Source: Gigantopelta aegis (lineage: Eukaryota > Mollusca > Gastropoda > Neomphalida > Peltospiridae). From it: a DNA stretch of 64,000 nt. Under the pieces are notes generated by a model that saw only the letters and a list, made by a program, of their open reading frames with translations, was not told where the DNA came from and ran no database searches. The translations under genes were made by a program, and so were the position numbers. Shown here piece after piece: positions 11,965 to 23,900 of the stretch. Every line of letters begins with the position of its first letter. Positions within the stretch are counted from its first letter, which is position 1. Where the stretch lies: contig NC_054704.1 in assembly GCF_016097555.1 (NCBI RefSeq), positions 28,872,207-28,936,206 of the forward strand, in the 5' to 3' direction.

Positions 11965-12000
11965 GGTGCGTGGACAATCGACATCTGCTTACGGAGCAGG

Positions 12001-13608
12001 TTGCACCATTTTGTTCAAAGTTGGCGCGAACTGCCAGATCTGGACCCATGGGTTTTGTCAGTTGTCCGCAATGGATACAAAATTCCGTTTTCATCACCCC
12101 CTCCACTGACGTCCTCCCCCCGGTTACCTGCGGTACCGTTTGTCGACAAACGAGTACTGGTGGAGAAGATGGTTGTCGAGTTTCTCGACAAGAAAGCCAT
12201 CCAGGAGGTGGATTTCGGCACTCCGGGATTTTATACCCATCTGTTCTTCGCCCAGAAGAAGAATGGCGAGTGGCGACTAATTCTAAACATGAAGCCGCTG
12301 AATTCTTACTTCGTTATTCCATCTATGAAGATGGAGACGGTTCAGTCGGTTCGCGGTTTGCTTCAGGTGGGGGAATGGGCGGCGTCCATCGATTTGAAGG
12401 ACGCTTACCTGCATGTTCCAATCCATCGGGATTTTTGGAAGTACTTGCGGTTCCTCTACGATGGCAGAGCTTACGAGTTTCAAGTTCTGCCGTTCGGATT
12501 GGCCACAAGCCCTCACGTCTTTACTCGGGTAGTAAAGGCAGTGGTGGGGCGTGTACATATGTTGGGTATACGGATGCACAATTACCTGGACGATTGGTTA
12601 ATTCCGGCGGCGTCACAGACAGCATGTCTCGTGGGCGTGGAGTTCGTGATCGACATGATTCTCCCATTGGGGTTTATTCCCAATTGGGTCAAGTCGGAAT
12701 TCGTGCCAACGCAGGTTTTCACTTATATCGGGGTGGTTTTCAACCTTGTGGAGGCGTCCGTTCTTCCGACGGATTCGCGACTTCACAATTTTATGACGTT
12801 GGCGCAACGTCTTCTGGTGGAGCAAAGTGCGTCGGTGCGCACGCTGCATGTATTGATAGGCCATCTCGAATCGCTGACGGCGCTGAATGTGCGGTTCAGA
12901 CGGTTCAAGAGACCGCTTCAATGGCATTTGTCCCGAGTGTGGGATGGTCTCAACTGGGATTTGGTGATACCATTGGGGCTTTGGTTCATTCTTCCGATCC
13001 AAGAGTGTCTAGTGGACAAGTGTGTGTCCCAGGCCGTTCCTTTACACCCACTTTCTCCAGAGTTGGTCCTGTTTACCTCGAGGGTTCGGTGCACACCTTT
13101 TGGATCAACATCTGTCAGAGGTGTGGACTCCTTCAGAGAGGAGTCGTCACATCAACCTGTTGGGGATGGAAGCGGTGTGTCGCACTTGTCTCCATTTCAA
13201 CACGTCGGTTGTTGCGTACCTCAATCGGTGGGGAGGCACCAAATCCCTGTCATTGAGTCTTGCGGCTTTGGAGATTCTGGAATGGTGCGACGATTGGGGA
13301 GTGGTGTTATCGGCCAACACATTCCTTCGTCCGTGAACGTCTTGGCGGACGCTTTGAGTCGTCGTTCCCCGGTTCAGACGGAGTGGATGTTGCACCGGAC
13401 GGTGGCTTATCGAGTTCTTCAGTTGTGGGGGAGTCCTCAACTCGATATGTTTGCCACTCGCCTGAACAGTCAGTTGCCAGTGTTTGTATCGCCGGTACCA
13501 GACCCACTGGCACTGGAGTGCGATGCGTTGAGCATGGACTGGACGGGACTGGATTTTTACGCCTTTCCCCCCTCCGGTTCTCCTTGGCAAGGTTCTGGCA
13601 AAGATTAG
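12001..13608 (+). pseudogene. DIRS reverse transcriptase / RNase H, frameshifted
   Basis: The frame encodes a DIRS-type reverse transcriptase that copies the element RNA. Visible motifs in order are FFAQKKNGEWRLILNMKPLN, SIDLKDAYLHVPIH with the first catalytic aspartate, LPFGLATSPHVFT, and the active-site YLDDWL with the aspartate pair. The RNase H region follows. From about 13085 to 13320 the sensible reading lies in another frame (GFGAHLLDQ, RHINLLGMEAV, VVAYLNRWGG), and the first frame resumes at NVLADALSRR and QLDMFATRLN. Two compensating shifts therefore interrupt RNase H. The catalytic RT residues are intact but the fused protein is not. Confidence 0.9.
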
Positions 13609-13845
13609 ACAGCAACCTTGTCGTGTCACGCTCGTAGCCCCGAGTTGGGCAGCTCAAGCCTGGTTTCCTCCGCTCCTGTCACTTTTAATGCAGAAGCCGG
13701 TGCGATCTGCTCATTCAGAGACTGCGTCGGACAGAGTGTCATCCGAAGCCGGAGGTTTTCCGACTTCACGCGTGGCGGTTGTCGGGGTTTCCCTCTGAAA
13801 CCGAGGCTTTTCTAAACGGGTTGCTGAGCTCGTCTCCTCTTCAAA

Positions 13846-14864
13846 GCGCCAGTCTACGGAGAGGATCTACCAGTGTCACTGGCACGCCTGGGTTCGTTGG
13901 GCGACTGAAAGGGATGTGGATCCCTTGTCGCCTACTGTTAATGACTTAGCTGAGTACTTTCTGGCTCTTGTCCAAGAAAGACAGCTGAAGGTTCAAACAG
14001 TGAGAAGTCACCGGTCGTCCATTTTCACTACTCTGAGGCAGTGTGGACGTCAAGATTTCTCAACGAATCTTGTGTTGCACGACTTGCTTAAGTCGTTGCA
14101 AAACACGGTTGAGAAGCCTTCCATTTTGCCTAAATGGAATGTTATTCTGGTTCTGCATGCACCCTACGAGCCTTTGAAATTCGCCAGTCTTCATCATTTG
14201 ACGTGGAAAACTTTGTTTCTGGTCTCACTAGCGGCTTGCCGTCGTATTAGTGAGATCCATGCTTTTTTACATGATTTGGTGGATTACAATACGGACGGGT
14301 CAGTTATGTTACGTACTGATCCTGTTTTCGTGGCTAAGAACCAGATGCCAGGGGAAGAGTTTCCTCCGGCCATCATTCAGTGTTTATCTCGTACGCTTTC
14401 TGCGGATAATTCTGATAGACTTCTTTTCCGGTGCGGGCTTTGAAATTCTATTTGGAGCGTACTAGAAATCTCCGGCAACCGGCAATCACGCGCCAACCGG
14501 GAGACATTATGAAGAATGCTTTGTCGAGATGGATTGCTGCAACCATCAAACTGGCATATATGAGAAGGCGGGTGATCATGTTCTGCGGAAATTCTCCGTT
14601 CGACCTCATGAGATTCGGGCGATTTCTGCTTTCCTTAATTTCCATGATTCTTTGGACATTTTCAAGGTCATGAGTGCGGGGTTTTGGAAAGGTCGACACA
14701 CGTTTGACCGGTTTTATTTCCGTGATATGGCTGTTGGTCCGGACGGAACTCGGCGGATTCAATCTGTCATTGCAGGGCAGCAAGTCGTTTCGGTGCGCAG
14801 GGCCACGAGTAGGGGGCGACCCTTATTTCGTCCGGTCGCTAGCGGCAGTCTTTCTGGGAGATAG
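13846..14864 (+). pseudogene. DIRS tyrosine recombinase, frameshifted
   Basis: This is the integrase-like recombinase that inserts circular DIRS DNA. An N-terminal core-binding part (ERIYQCHWHAWVRWATERD, then VQTVRSHRSSI) leads to LAACRRISEIHA, which supplies the first catalytic arginine. After a shift the frame continues as RALKFYLERTRNLR near 14431. A second shift gives SVRPHEIRAISAF (the HxxR box) and GRHTFDRFYFRD (the nucleophilic tyrosine) at 14590-14730. All four signature residues can thus be found, but in three frames. The order and spacing are typical of DIRS and exclude a DDE integrase. Confidence 0.88.
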
Positions 14865-15178
14865 TTCTCCACCTCCTGTTTGGAGAGTGGGGGGTGGATG
14901 GTTGACTATCTGGGGCAGTCGAGTGTCTTTTACCATTACTTGGTGTGCGGGTTTCCTCACCTTGTTAACTTGGTTTACTTTTAATTGGGGTTGTAGTTCT
15001 TCAATTTAAAAGTCACTTTGACATTTTATACCTCGTATGATGTGGGTTGCTTTTTCACTGTATCATTACTTGAGACGAACACTACTGGTTGAATGGGTAA
15101 GTCGTCCTTGTTTTTTTACCTCCTCCCTTTAATGTTCAATTATCGTGCTTTAATGGTGTTATATCACGTCTGTTATAG

Positions 15179-15278
15179 CATTGTTGTTGTGCTAGTACGG
15201 TAAGTTGAATAAGACTATTAGAAAATTTGTTTCTAATTTTCATTATTATTCATACTTACCTAGTACTAGCACAACAAC
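15179..15278. repeat. DIRS internal complementary region
   Basis: 'ttgtgctagtacggtaagtt' followed by 'gaataagactattag' is the inverse of the left outer end. The adjoining 'ctaattttcattattattca' with 'tacttacctagtactagc' is the inverse of the right outer end. The two halves meet at about 15223. Confidence 0.9.
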
Positions 15279-15345
15279 CGTTACCTCCCACCCGCCCCGA
15301 GGGAGGTCTTTTTTGATTCAGTCATTCCGGACTTTGAATCGATAA

Positions 15346-15497
15346 CGAGGATATACGGTCTACCCATGCGCGGGTGTAGGTTAGGGTAAGGGGAGATAAT
15401 TCTGTAGTGGAGGTTATAACTCAGGGTCGTATAGCATTGTTGTGCTAGTACTAGGTAAGTATGAATAATAATGAAAATTAAAAACAGATTTTCTAAT
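15346..15497 (-). repeat. DIRS right inverted terminal repeat
   Basis: It begins 'cgaggatatacggtctaccc' and ends 'cagattttctaat', and is the inverse of the left repeat. It extends a little further through AT-rich sequence that differs between the two ends, as is usual for DIRS. Confidence 0.88.
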
Positions 15498-15561
15498 ATA
15501 CAGATAAACATCTACCCTGTTAGAATAGGACACAATATTTCCAATATGCCTTTACACATCA

Positions 15562-15733
15562 CAGGGCCGTAGCTAGGATTTTTTGTGTTGTTTTTTTGTT
15601 TGTTTTTTTTTTGGGGGGGGGGGGGGGGGACTGAGTAGTTAATAGTCTAAAACTCCTTAAACAGTTAAGAAGAGAATTTTCTTTAAAGTTTCTATAATGC
15701 TTTCCGGATTTTTTTCCGGCTGCTACAGCCCTG
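15562..15733. mobile_element. Small hAT-like MITE with poly-G
   Basis: The left end CAGGGCCGTAGCTAGG and right end GGCTGCTACAGCCCTG form short imperfect inverted repeats of the CAGGG...CCCTG type. 'catcac' occurs at both borders, although an exact 8-bp duplication cannot be aligned. The interior is T-rich and G-rich and has no coding capacity. Confidence 0.5.
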
Positions 15734-15956
15734 CATCACAGACTGGTATATCAAAGGCTGTGGTATGTACTATCCTGTCTGTGGGATGGTGCATATAAAA
15801 GATCCCTTGCTGCTAACCAGAAAGAGTAGCCCATGAAGTGGCGATAGCGGGTTTCCTCTCTCAATATCTGTGTTGTCCTTAACTATATGTCTGACGCCAT
15901 ATAACCGTAAATAAAATGTGTTGAGTGCGTCGTTAAATAAAACACGTCTTTCTTTA
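15734..15956 (+). mobile_element. SINE, 5'-truncated
   Basis: The copy starts in the body ('ggtatatcaaaggctgtgg'), continues through the conserved core (gtgcatataaaagatccctt) and ends with the 'cgccatataaccgtaaataa' and 'cgtcgttaaataaaac' tail. The tRNA-like head is missing. Confidence 0.85.
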
Positions 15957-15959
15957 CGT

Positions 15960-18080
15960 CCTATACCACTGTACACCTAAAGTAAAGTTTTTGTGACAGT
16001 GATGTTCTGGTTGCTTCTTACAATGTATAATAATAAAAAGTTGTGGAACTTTCTGTACATTTATTTAATGCATGGCTGAAGTGTCTGGAATGTGTGTCCG
16101 ACGCCACGGAATTGTCCATATACATGTTCTCTGAAACTCCTTATTTAAACTCTTAGAAAGTTTAACGTAACTTTTGTCACATGGACCAACGCGTAAAAGT
16201 ACAAACCGCTATTTTTTTTTCTTTTTGAAAGCCCCCCAAAACGTTACATGAATATAATTAGGGGGAACGGGTCGCCTAGGGGGGTATCCTATCCTTGACC
16301 TTCAAACTCCATGTAATGAATTAATTTCGTTCTAGTGGGAGCAAATACATGTATTTTGTCGGCTGGGCGTTTATGAGGGAGAACAGGAGCGGGATGTGGG
16401 TAGGAGGTGCCCATTTTTTTTTTTTAAGTAATTAATTTTGTATTTTATATAAGATGAGAAGACGTCTTTAACGCCACCAAACTTAACTACATTATATTAG
16501 TGTTACCATACACTCGTTAACAAAATGAGATCCGTGCGTGGTTGATGTACTTGGAATACTATAGGTGTCCTTTTTTAGTTGTGCCCTCAAATCTATATAT
16601 GTTGAAGTCTTATTATTAATCAACTGAATTTGCAGCCAAGATTATATGTTTGATGGGTCCAAACATACAAATATTTGACAATATATATCCTTTGACATGT
16701 TGGCATTCATATTCTTAAGCTTTGTGCTGTCTACAATCTGCAGAAACTATGTCGATGGTAAATACTTTTATTAAGTAAACACTCTTATCGAGATCGAATG
16801 TTTATATTAGGTATATCAGCAAGCTGTTAAACAATTTTGCAATAAGAGCATACATTATTTCCAACACTCCAGCAAAATCCCTGCTGCATCCAGTTCTCTC
16901 GTAATTGGCGTTAGTACTGTAACTTCAATTTTCTGACACCATTGCGTGCAGGGTCCAGGCCATTGTTTGAGTTTACCGTAGGTAAGTGAACCAGCAAACG
17001 TTCTGTAGGTGGAAGAGTCGGGGGCTCAGACTATTCTTTGCTTGGTGATACCGTCTCCATGAATTTAGCATATCATAAACTGGTCAAGATAATATCGGTC
17101 TTAATTCGGGCAAAAATCAGCCTGGCCCTCCTATAAAAATAGGAGCCGTACGCCTGTTTCCAAATGCTGGGAATGTTAACCTACACATATGAGCCCATTT
17201 TCATTTTCACAACAGCCCATCACTGTTCAAAAACAAAAACAAATAATATCCACAATTAACATTCTTTTTTACTATAACCCCAACATTAATGAGGTTGAGA
17301 GAACAGTTGAAATGTTTCAAGCAGGTATATCAGTACTGGCGATGTTCCCAGATGTTTTGGTGTGGCAAGAACATGTGTACAGTACAGTCTTGTCAATGGA
17401 CTGAACGCCACTGGACCCACCAATGACGGTCTCACAGGGTTCTTTCTTACACTCGAAAAGATATTTCCAGGACATTAAAAAAAATCTCCAGGACATGAAA
17501 TGTTCAATCAATGAATGTTTTTATAACAAATGGTTCTCTGAATTTAGACAGGTTATGAGTACAACAAAAGTAAAGATGCGAAAAAAATAAACCGCCAAAT
17601 GTTTGGCCTAAATTTCCAGGACAATTTTAATGTTTGTTTTTTTCCCCAGGACATTTATGGCCTAGATTTTAAAATAACAAAATTTAAGGACATTCCAGGA
17701 TTTCCTGTCCCCGTAGATCTAGTGGTAGGCCACGAGTTACATCTGCTTCATAGAATGGGTATATCCTCTCCCGAAAATTTCAACTAGCCCTGTCAGTTGC
17801 ACATGTATGTATCACTACTCAAACTACTAAACCTACACAGGTCTACAGAGCATACACCATCGGGACACGACGGCCATTGAGGTGACCCATTCTATCACAA
17901 CTGAGGACTAATTTAGTTTTAGGGGTTTTTTCAGGGAGTGTGTGTGTGTGGTGTGTGTGGGGGGGGGGGGGGGGGCTGGTTAATAGTGATGGTTATTATA
18001 GTTAATTAAACAAACCTCCGATTATATTATTTTTATCCATGGAGGTTGTTAGGTTGATAAAACAAACAGAGTATTATTAG
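15960..18080. other. Intergenic sequence, no gene recognised
   Basis: AT-rich DNA with GT and G runs near 17938-17975. A short motif (cagcctggccctcctataaa) near 17115 has a diverged partner near 32320 and is probably repeat-derived. Short frames here lack domain signatures. Confidence 0.5.
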
Positions 18081-18085
18081 ATGTA

Positions 18086-19581
18086 TACTCTTCAAAAAAA
18101 GAAACGCAGAAATGTACAAATGGGTTATAACTCCGATTTTATATTTCCTACCGGTTCATGCTTTGTGAATATAAGGTCATTGCATGTCCCAAACACATTC
18201 CCACGGTTACATTCGATAAAACGCAGCTACTGTAAAATAAAGTTTCAAAATGTGAATATTCGCAAAAACGTAGCTAAGTGCAAACCATGTCACCACTGCA
18301 CGTGCGTTGTCTGCACGTGCAACATGAACACCGACAGTATAAAAGTGCAGGGTGTTCGCTTGCCTGGCCTCTGTATCTGGCCGACAGTTGACAATCCAGG
18401 ACATGCCACGTCTCAGTGAACCGCAGAGAAACAATGCCATCGGCCGACTAGACGCAGGCGAATCCAGAACGGCCGTTACCAGGGCATTCCGTGTGTCCCC
18501 AAGCACCATCTCCAGACTGTGGGACCGTTACCAGCAACATGAATCAACACGTGACCTCCCTAGATCCGGTCGACCACGGGTCACTACCCCCGGGCAGGAC
18601 CGCTACATCCGGGTACGCCACCTTCGGGAACGATTGACTACTGCCACCTCCACAGCCGCAGCAATACCAGGTTTGCGCAGGATATCCGACCAGACCGTAC
18701 GGAACCGCCTACGTGAGGTAGGAATTCGTGCCAGACGTCCAGTTCGAGGTGTCATCTTAACACCACAACACCGTCGACTCCGACTGCAGTGGTGCCAGAT
18801 TCATCGACAATGGCCTCAACTGCGATGGAGACAGGTGTGGTTCAGTGACGAGTCCCGATTTCTGCTCCGACGTCATGATGGAAGATGTCGCGTGTATAGG
18901 CGTCGTGGTGAACGTTATGCGGCAAACTGCGTGCAGGAAGTGGACAGATTCGGCGGGGGTAGTGTCATGGTGTGGGCAGCCATCTCACACACTGGCAGAA
19001 CTGACCTGGTCCACGTGCAGGGCAACCTGAATGCACAGGGCTACATTGACCAGATCCTCCGGCCACACATCGTTCCAGTTATGGCCAACGCCAACGCAGT
19101 GTTCCAACATGACAACGCCAGGCCTCACACAGCACGTCTCACAACGGCTTTCCTACAGAACAACAACATTAATGTCCTTCCTTGGCCATCGATATCACTG
19201 GATTTGAACCCAATTGAGCATCTATGGGACGAGTTGGACCGACGCCTCCGACAGCGACAACCACAGCCCCAGACCCTGCCCGAGCTGGCAGCAGCCTTGC
19301 AGGCCGAGTGGGCCACCATCCCCCGGGACGTCATCCGTACTCTGGTTGCTTCAATGGGCAGGCGGTGCCAGGCAGTTGTCAACACACGCGGAGGCCACCC
19401 GGTATTGACTCCAGATGACCTTGACCTTGGTGGTGTGTCCTATCACTTACTCACAATGGACTAGAGTGAATTGTGAACAATCCTGCAACATTTGGTAATT
19501 ATCGGACTCACCATTCAATAATTAAATCAATTCTCCAAATGTTACGACAATGTGGTTTTGCGTTTCTTCTTTTGAAGAGTA
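18086..19581 (+). mobile_element. Tc1/mariner element, apparently intact
   Basis: The left end TACTCTTCAAAAAAAGAAAC is matched by the inverse of GTTTCTTCTTTTGAAGAGTA on the right, giving inverted repeats of about 24 bp. TA dinucleotides flank both ends (18084-18085 and 19582-19583), the expected target duplication. The element is 1496 bp and contains one uninterrupted transposase frame. Confidence 0.95.
18403..19464 (+). CDS. Tc1/mariner-superfamily transposase (DD34E)
   Basis: This 353-residue protein would cut and paste its own element. I chose the ATG at 18403 because it opens MPRLSEPQRNNAIG, the start of the N-terminal DNA-binding domain. A helix-turn-helix (SRTAVTRAFRVSPSTISRLW) at about residues 20-45 is followed by a GRPR-like linker (PRSGRPRVT). 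The second HTH-like region leads to the catalytic core: VWFSDESRF with the first aspartate, VFQHDNARPHTA with the second, and LDLNPIEHLWDEL with the glutamate. Thirty-four residues separate the last two, so it is DD34E. Length and intact triad suggest that it could still be active. It sits between two host genes. Confidence 0.95.
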   Translation: MPRLSEPQRNNAIGRLDAGESRTAVTRAFRVSPSTISRLWDRYQQHESTRDLPRSGRPRVTTPGQDRYIRVRHLRERLTTATSTAAAIPGLRRISDQTVRNRLREVGIRARRPVRGVILTPQHRRLRLQWCQIHRQWPQLRWRQVWFSDESRFLLRRHDGRCRVYRRRGERYAANCVQEVDRFGGGSVMVWAAISHTGRTDLVHVQGNLNAQGYIDQILRPHIVPVMANANAVFQHDNARPHTARLTTAFLQNNNINVLPWPSISLDLNPIEHLWDELDRRLRQRQPQPQTLPELAAALQAEWATIPRDVIRTLVASMGRRCQAVVNTRGGHPVLTPDDLDLGGVSYHLLTMD

Positions 19582-19583
19582 TA

Positions 19584-20810
19584 TATTTAATTTTCTTTCT
19601 TTCTTTCTCTTTCTTTTTCTTGCTCCCCCCCCCCCCCCAATTTCTTTTGTTGTCGAGTATATATAGACTATTGTTAAACTAAGGTGCATAACTCTAAATT
19701 CTGGCATTGACGCTAAGCTTAGTTTTTTTAGTTGTTACATTGATAATGATACGTGACGTGTCTTTATAAACTCTTTAACACTCAGTTATATGATCTGTTT
19801 GGTCTCACATTTATAAAACATGCCTAACATTGTAACACAATTCTATGTATGGTAAAGGATATAATGGGAGTAAAGTTATTGCAAGCGATTACTAGTATGT
19901 TAACAAGAAATATTTTATATCCATTCACCTTGCAAGTTCAGTCTTCAGGTAGTTCATCCAGATAAACGTCTCCGGCACGATATTTATTATTGTGATGTTT
20001 ATTGCTGTGCCGTAATCGGAGGTCCATTAAATGTCAAAACGTTAAAAAAAACCGGACCGTAGATGTTTACCTTGGTGAACTAAAGTACTAATCAAAATTA
20101 TACCCAGGTGGTTTTCCAGTTTTGTATAGTAATGAAAATCCCTGAAATAAAAACCATAAAAATGTGTCAGTATTATGACCACCCCTCTGCTAAACTTAGT
20201 ACTTGTGATTTCACCTGTCAGGTGTAATCAATATCAACCTGGGTGTTACAGTCTGTTTCAAATTACATATGTTTAGCAGTAAAATTGTAAATACATCTCA
20301 TATTTCTATCTACAACAGGTCATTTATTGTCATTTTTTGTAGCGGTTGTTTGAATACCGTAACCGGTCATGATAATACTGACACATTTTTATGGTTTTTA
20401 TTTCAGGGATTTTCATAACTAAAATATAAGACTGGAAAATCACCTGGGTATAATTTTGATTAGTACTTTAGTCTTCAGGTTGCTAATTCATGTTGAATTT
20501 GCAATGTAATTTCATTCCTTTTCTAACCTGGTAGGCCTATAATGGGTTTCATAATTTCAATAATCGAAATTTGATGATTGAAATGACTGGGTCCCTATGA
20601 TTTGTCAGGAGTCGCTCAACGGGTGAGGGTGGGATTGCAAAGCCATTCCCCCCACTTTTTCCTGTATATATGTTTTAATCTCCATTCCCATCCCACTTTA
20701 AAAGAAAGTTGAGAACCAAGATGTGTCCTTTTTTTCCTTTAAAAAAAAAGTGGCTGTATTGCTTTACATATATGTAATAGTATAGTTACATAGTTATGGT
20801 GTGTATTTGT
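19584..20810. other. Upstream flank of DCTD with a MITE
   Basis: It contains a C tract near 19625, the inverted-repeat element at 20080-20471 and AT-rich sequence. No promoter could be assigned. Confidence 0.5.
20080..20471. mobile_element. MITE with ~95-bp inverted repeats
   Basis: The left arm starts CTAAAGTACTAATCAAAATT and includes 'tacccaggtg' and 'aaataaaaaccataaaaatg'. The right arm carries their inverses and ends at AATTTTGATTAGTACTTTAG. Arms are nearly collinear with one small difference. The core is about 200 bp and noncoding. Target duplication is unclear, possibly TA. Confidence 0.8.
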
Positions 20811-20823
20811 AGCAGAAAATGAA

Positions 20824-20931
20824 ATGAACCAACTCGAGAATGGAATGAGGAAGAATACATTGACCAGAGATGAATACTTTATGGCTGTTGCCATAGTTAC
20901 CTCACAAAGAAGCCATGACCCTGTTTTACAG
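20824..20931 (+). CDS. DCTD: DCTD exon 1 (coding part)
   Basis: The frame with EYFMAVAIVTSQRSHDP matches the start of the deaminase fold, and the exon ends at donor GTAACA in phase 0. The ATG at 20824 is the first in frame. The frame also stays open back to a possible acceptor near 20811-20814 (gtag/cag), so an upstream exon may exist. Confidence 0.8.
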
Positions 20932-23900
20932 GTAACAATATAATCATTTCTAATAAACATAAAATTTTATTCATTTTGTCTTCATCCTCTGTGTCAGTTT
21001 CAAAGTTGATAGTATGTGCTGTCCTGTTTGTGGAAAAAAGCAGAGTATCTTCAGGCAAGTCAGGTCAGGTCATAGGATTTAACTTTGTAGCAGGTGATGG
21101 GGTTTGTTTTGTCGCTATTGAATTTGCAAATATCCCGTAGTATTAAAGCCAAATATAAATTGTGGCATAATTTCTTGAAGGTAATTTTAATGCATGCTTT
21201 AGAATGGTTCACCGCAATTGAAAGTAGAGCTATTTTGGTTGTTTTGACTTAGTTGATTAAAAGGTAGTTCATTGTTGGAACCTTGCCTCCATGGAGGCTG
21301 TGGTGGTTTGACTCCCATAGGTGCCCAATGTTTAGTCCTTCGGAGGACTCGGCCGTTGGGGGACCGTATTTTTAGAGTGCCCCGAAAAGGGTACAGCAGA
21401 TTGGTTGAAGGCACTCTATGGGAGTCTTGTTGAGAGTCCTGATAAGGACTTGTTTGTAGTATCTGTTAAAAGGTCCATCATTTCCCTGTCTGTGGGATGG
21501 TGCATATAAAAGATCCCTTGCTGCTAATCGAAAAGAGTAGCCCATGAAGTGGCGACAGCGGATATCCTCTCTCAATATCTGTGTGGTCCTTAACCATATG
21601 TCTGACGCCATATAACTGTAAATAAAATGTGTTGAGAGCGTCGTCAACTAAAACATTTCCTTCCTTTCTCTCTGGGTATAATTGCAGGTGCGATTGAGAG
21701 AGCCAGTTTTCTTTTGCCCGACTCCGACTCCCTATGTAACAATAATATTTCCATATACTTACCATTTGTGACACCCAATAGCCGATACGTATTTTTGTGC
21801 TGGGGTGTCGTTAAACAAACATTCATTCATTCATTCCCTATGTAACATAGTGCATTTGTGATGGGTCATTAAAGTGGTTCGGATGCATTGTTATCATAAG
21901 TCAGTGCATCCTGTGTAATAGTGGTGTATTTATTGTGCGTGCTGTATTGTTGTTGTTACTTAGTTATGTGTTTAGGTTGTTCTTGTTGTCTTATGTCCCT
22001 AATCATGAAAGACACTTCACACCCCAAGAAGAAAGCTTTCCTTTCCCTTGGATTTAAAGAAATATAAGGAGAGGGGAAGAATTATGCCAACCTAGGTAAC
22101 TACACTTGAAGGGCTTTTATCTCTTATAGTGACTTGACTTGACTAGGAGTTTAACGTGTCCATATACCTCTATGGTTTCGAACACGCCTATCCGGAGTTC
22201 GGCCTCTGATAACATCGGGGGTCTGATTCGGGACATCTCTTATAGTGTGGTTTGGTTAAAAAAAGCGCTAGGTTTCTCGGGGGAAAAAAGTGTTTGAATG
22301 ATTATGTTCCATGTCCATTACCTAGGCACATTGGTGTGTGTGTGTGTGTGTGTCTTCGGGAATTAATTTCCTTTTATCTATTGTAGGTTGGAGCCTGCCT
22401 AGTTAGTGACAAAGACTGTGTTATCAGTACAGGTTACAACTGTATGCCAAAAGGATTTGAAGATAGGTTTCCATGGGTGAAGGAGAACTATGAAACTCTG
22501 AATCATAAAAGTTTGTTTGGTAAGTATTTTCACAACACATTTTGTTTTGTATACCGGTAACCATGAAAGCTGCGTGTAGAGTTGATCTCCGACCACACAC
22601 ATTGAAAATATATGTACTGAGAGAAACAAATAAAGGAATTCTTGTAATTGTAGACACAATGTAATTCACTATTAGCATCATAATGTTTGTATAACATACA
22701 GAGATGTAATTTAATACTGATATGTCAGTAGTGTGGGATTGACCTCCAGTGGTAAAGCGCTCACTTGGTGCGCCGTCTGTTTGGGATCGATCCCCGTCGG
22801 TGGGCCCATTGGGCTAATTCTCGTTCCAGCTAGTAACCACAACTGGTATATAAAAGGCTGTGGTATGTGTTATCCTGGTGCATATAAAAATTCCTTTGTC
22901 CCACCCCTCCCCTTCTTGATACAATGCATGGATCAGAGTTTAGTTTGCAGCCACTGTTTGCTATTAGTTTTGTTGTGATCCCTTATTGTTTCCCCATCAG
23001 TATAGGATATCTGTGTGAACCTTTTGATCATAAGCATACGAGATATGGGAACAGAGGGGCAATTGCCCCTCTAGTGCTGGAGCAAAACCTCAAATTTGGG
23101 TAAAAAAAACAACAGAGATATTCCGGGAAAATCAGCTGGCCTAAAACCTTTTCACCATGTATTTGCATAATTCTACCCACTATTAGTTGTAATCCATGTA
23201 AAAATGCATAGTGATTCATTTGCAACCCTATATAGCTGTTTGGCTTATGAATAAATGTTGTTATTATACATATGGTTCAACACAACCAAGTTAATAATAA
23301 TCATACGAAGCGCACATGTAATAACAGGGGTGCACAAATCATAAAAAAATCATAAAACAAGTAAAATGAAAAACAAAACTTCACGACACTCGGACAGTCA
23401 CGGGCAATTCAAAAGTATCGAACTGATAACTTGACTGACAGGCGATATAAATATCCACCCTAACGCTGCCATCCACTTGGCGTCCACCTAGCCCGAGTAC
23501 TCTGACTGTAAGAGAGCTAGACGGACATTTGGACATAAACACGCTCTCAGAGAGCGTGTTTATGTCCAAATGTCCGTCTAGCTCTCTTACAGTCAGAGTA
23601 CTCGGGCTAGCGTCCACCGTGCATGATTTTGACGAGTTCAATGCAGACAGATACGTTTCAGAATGGTGGCTATTAATTAGCAAAGGCTACAAGATATGTG
23701 AAAGGCCACAAACTACACCAACAACCATCCAGTTCTGAGCTAAAAATTTGGCTACGCCATTTTCTATCTTCCGATGTGAACAATCGGTTACATAATCTAT
23801 CCGACACCTAACATAAAATAATAATAATACCAAATATTAACAGGGATCTCGCGACTGGTAACGAGAAGCGGTGTGATCGAGAATTCAGCATAACAATGTT

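Larger units (their letters stand above)
9580..15497 (+). mobile_element. DIRS-type tyrosine-recombinase retrotransposon, structurally complete
   Basis: Inverted terminal repeats (9580-9715 and 15346-15497) enclose gag-like, reverse transcriptase/RNase H and tyrosine recombinase regions in the order expected for DIRS. An internal complementary region at 15179-15278 joins sequence complementary to the outermost left end (inverse of 'ctaatagtcttattcaactt') to sequence complementary to the outermost right end (inverse of 'gaataataatgaaaatt'). This is the diagnostic template used to complete DIRS ends during replication through a circle. Both ends carry CTAAT (9580-9584 and 15493-15497), consistent with a circular junction, and no target duplication is evident. 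All coding regions carry stops or frameshifts, so this copy is dead. Confidence 0.93.

Noticed and set aside
11970..13256. 428-codon frame overlapping the DIRS reverse transcriptase
   Set aside because: Glycine- and serine-rich shadow in another frame. The RT motifs are in the neighbouring frame.
23529..23738. Short frames on both strands across the palindrome
   Set aside because: The same peptide appears on both strands because of the inverted symmetry. No other coding support.
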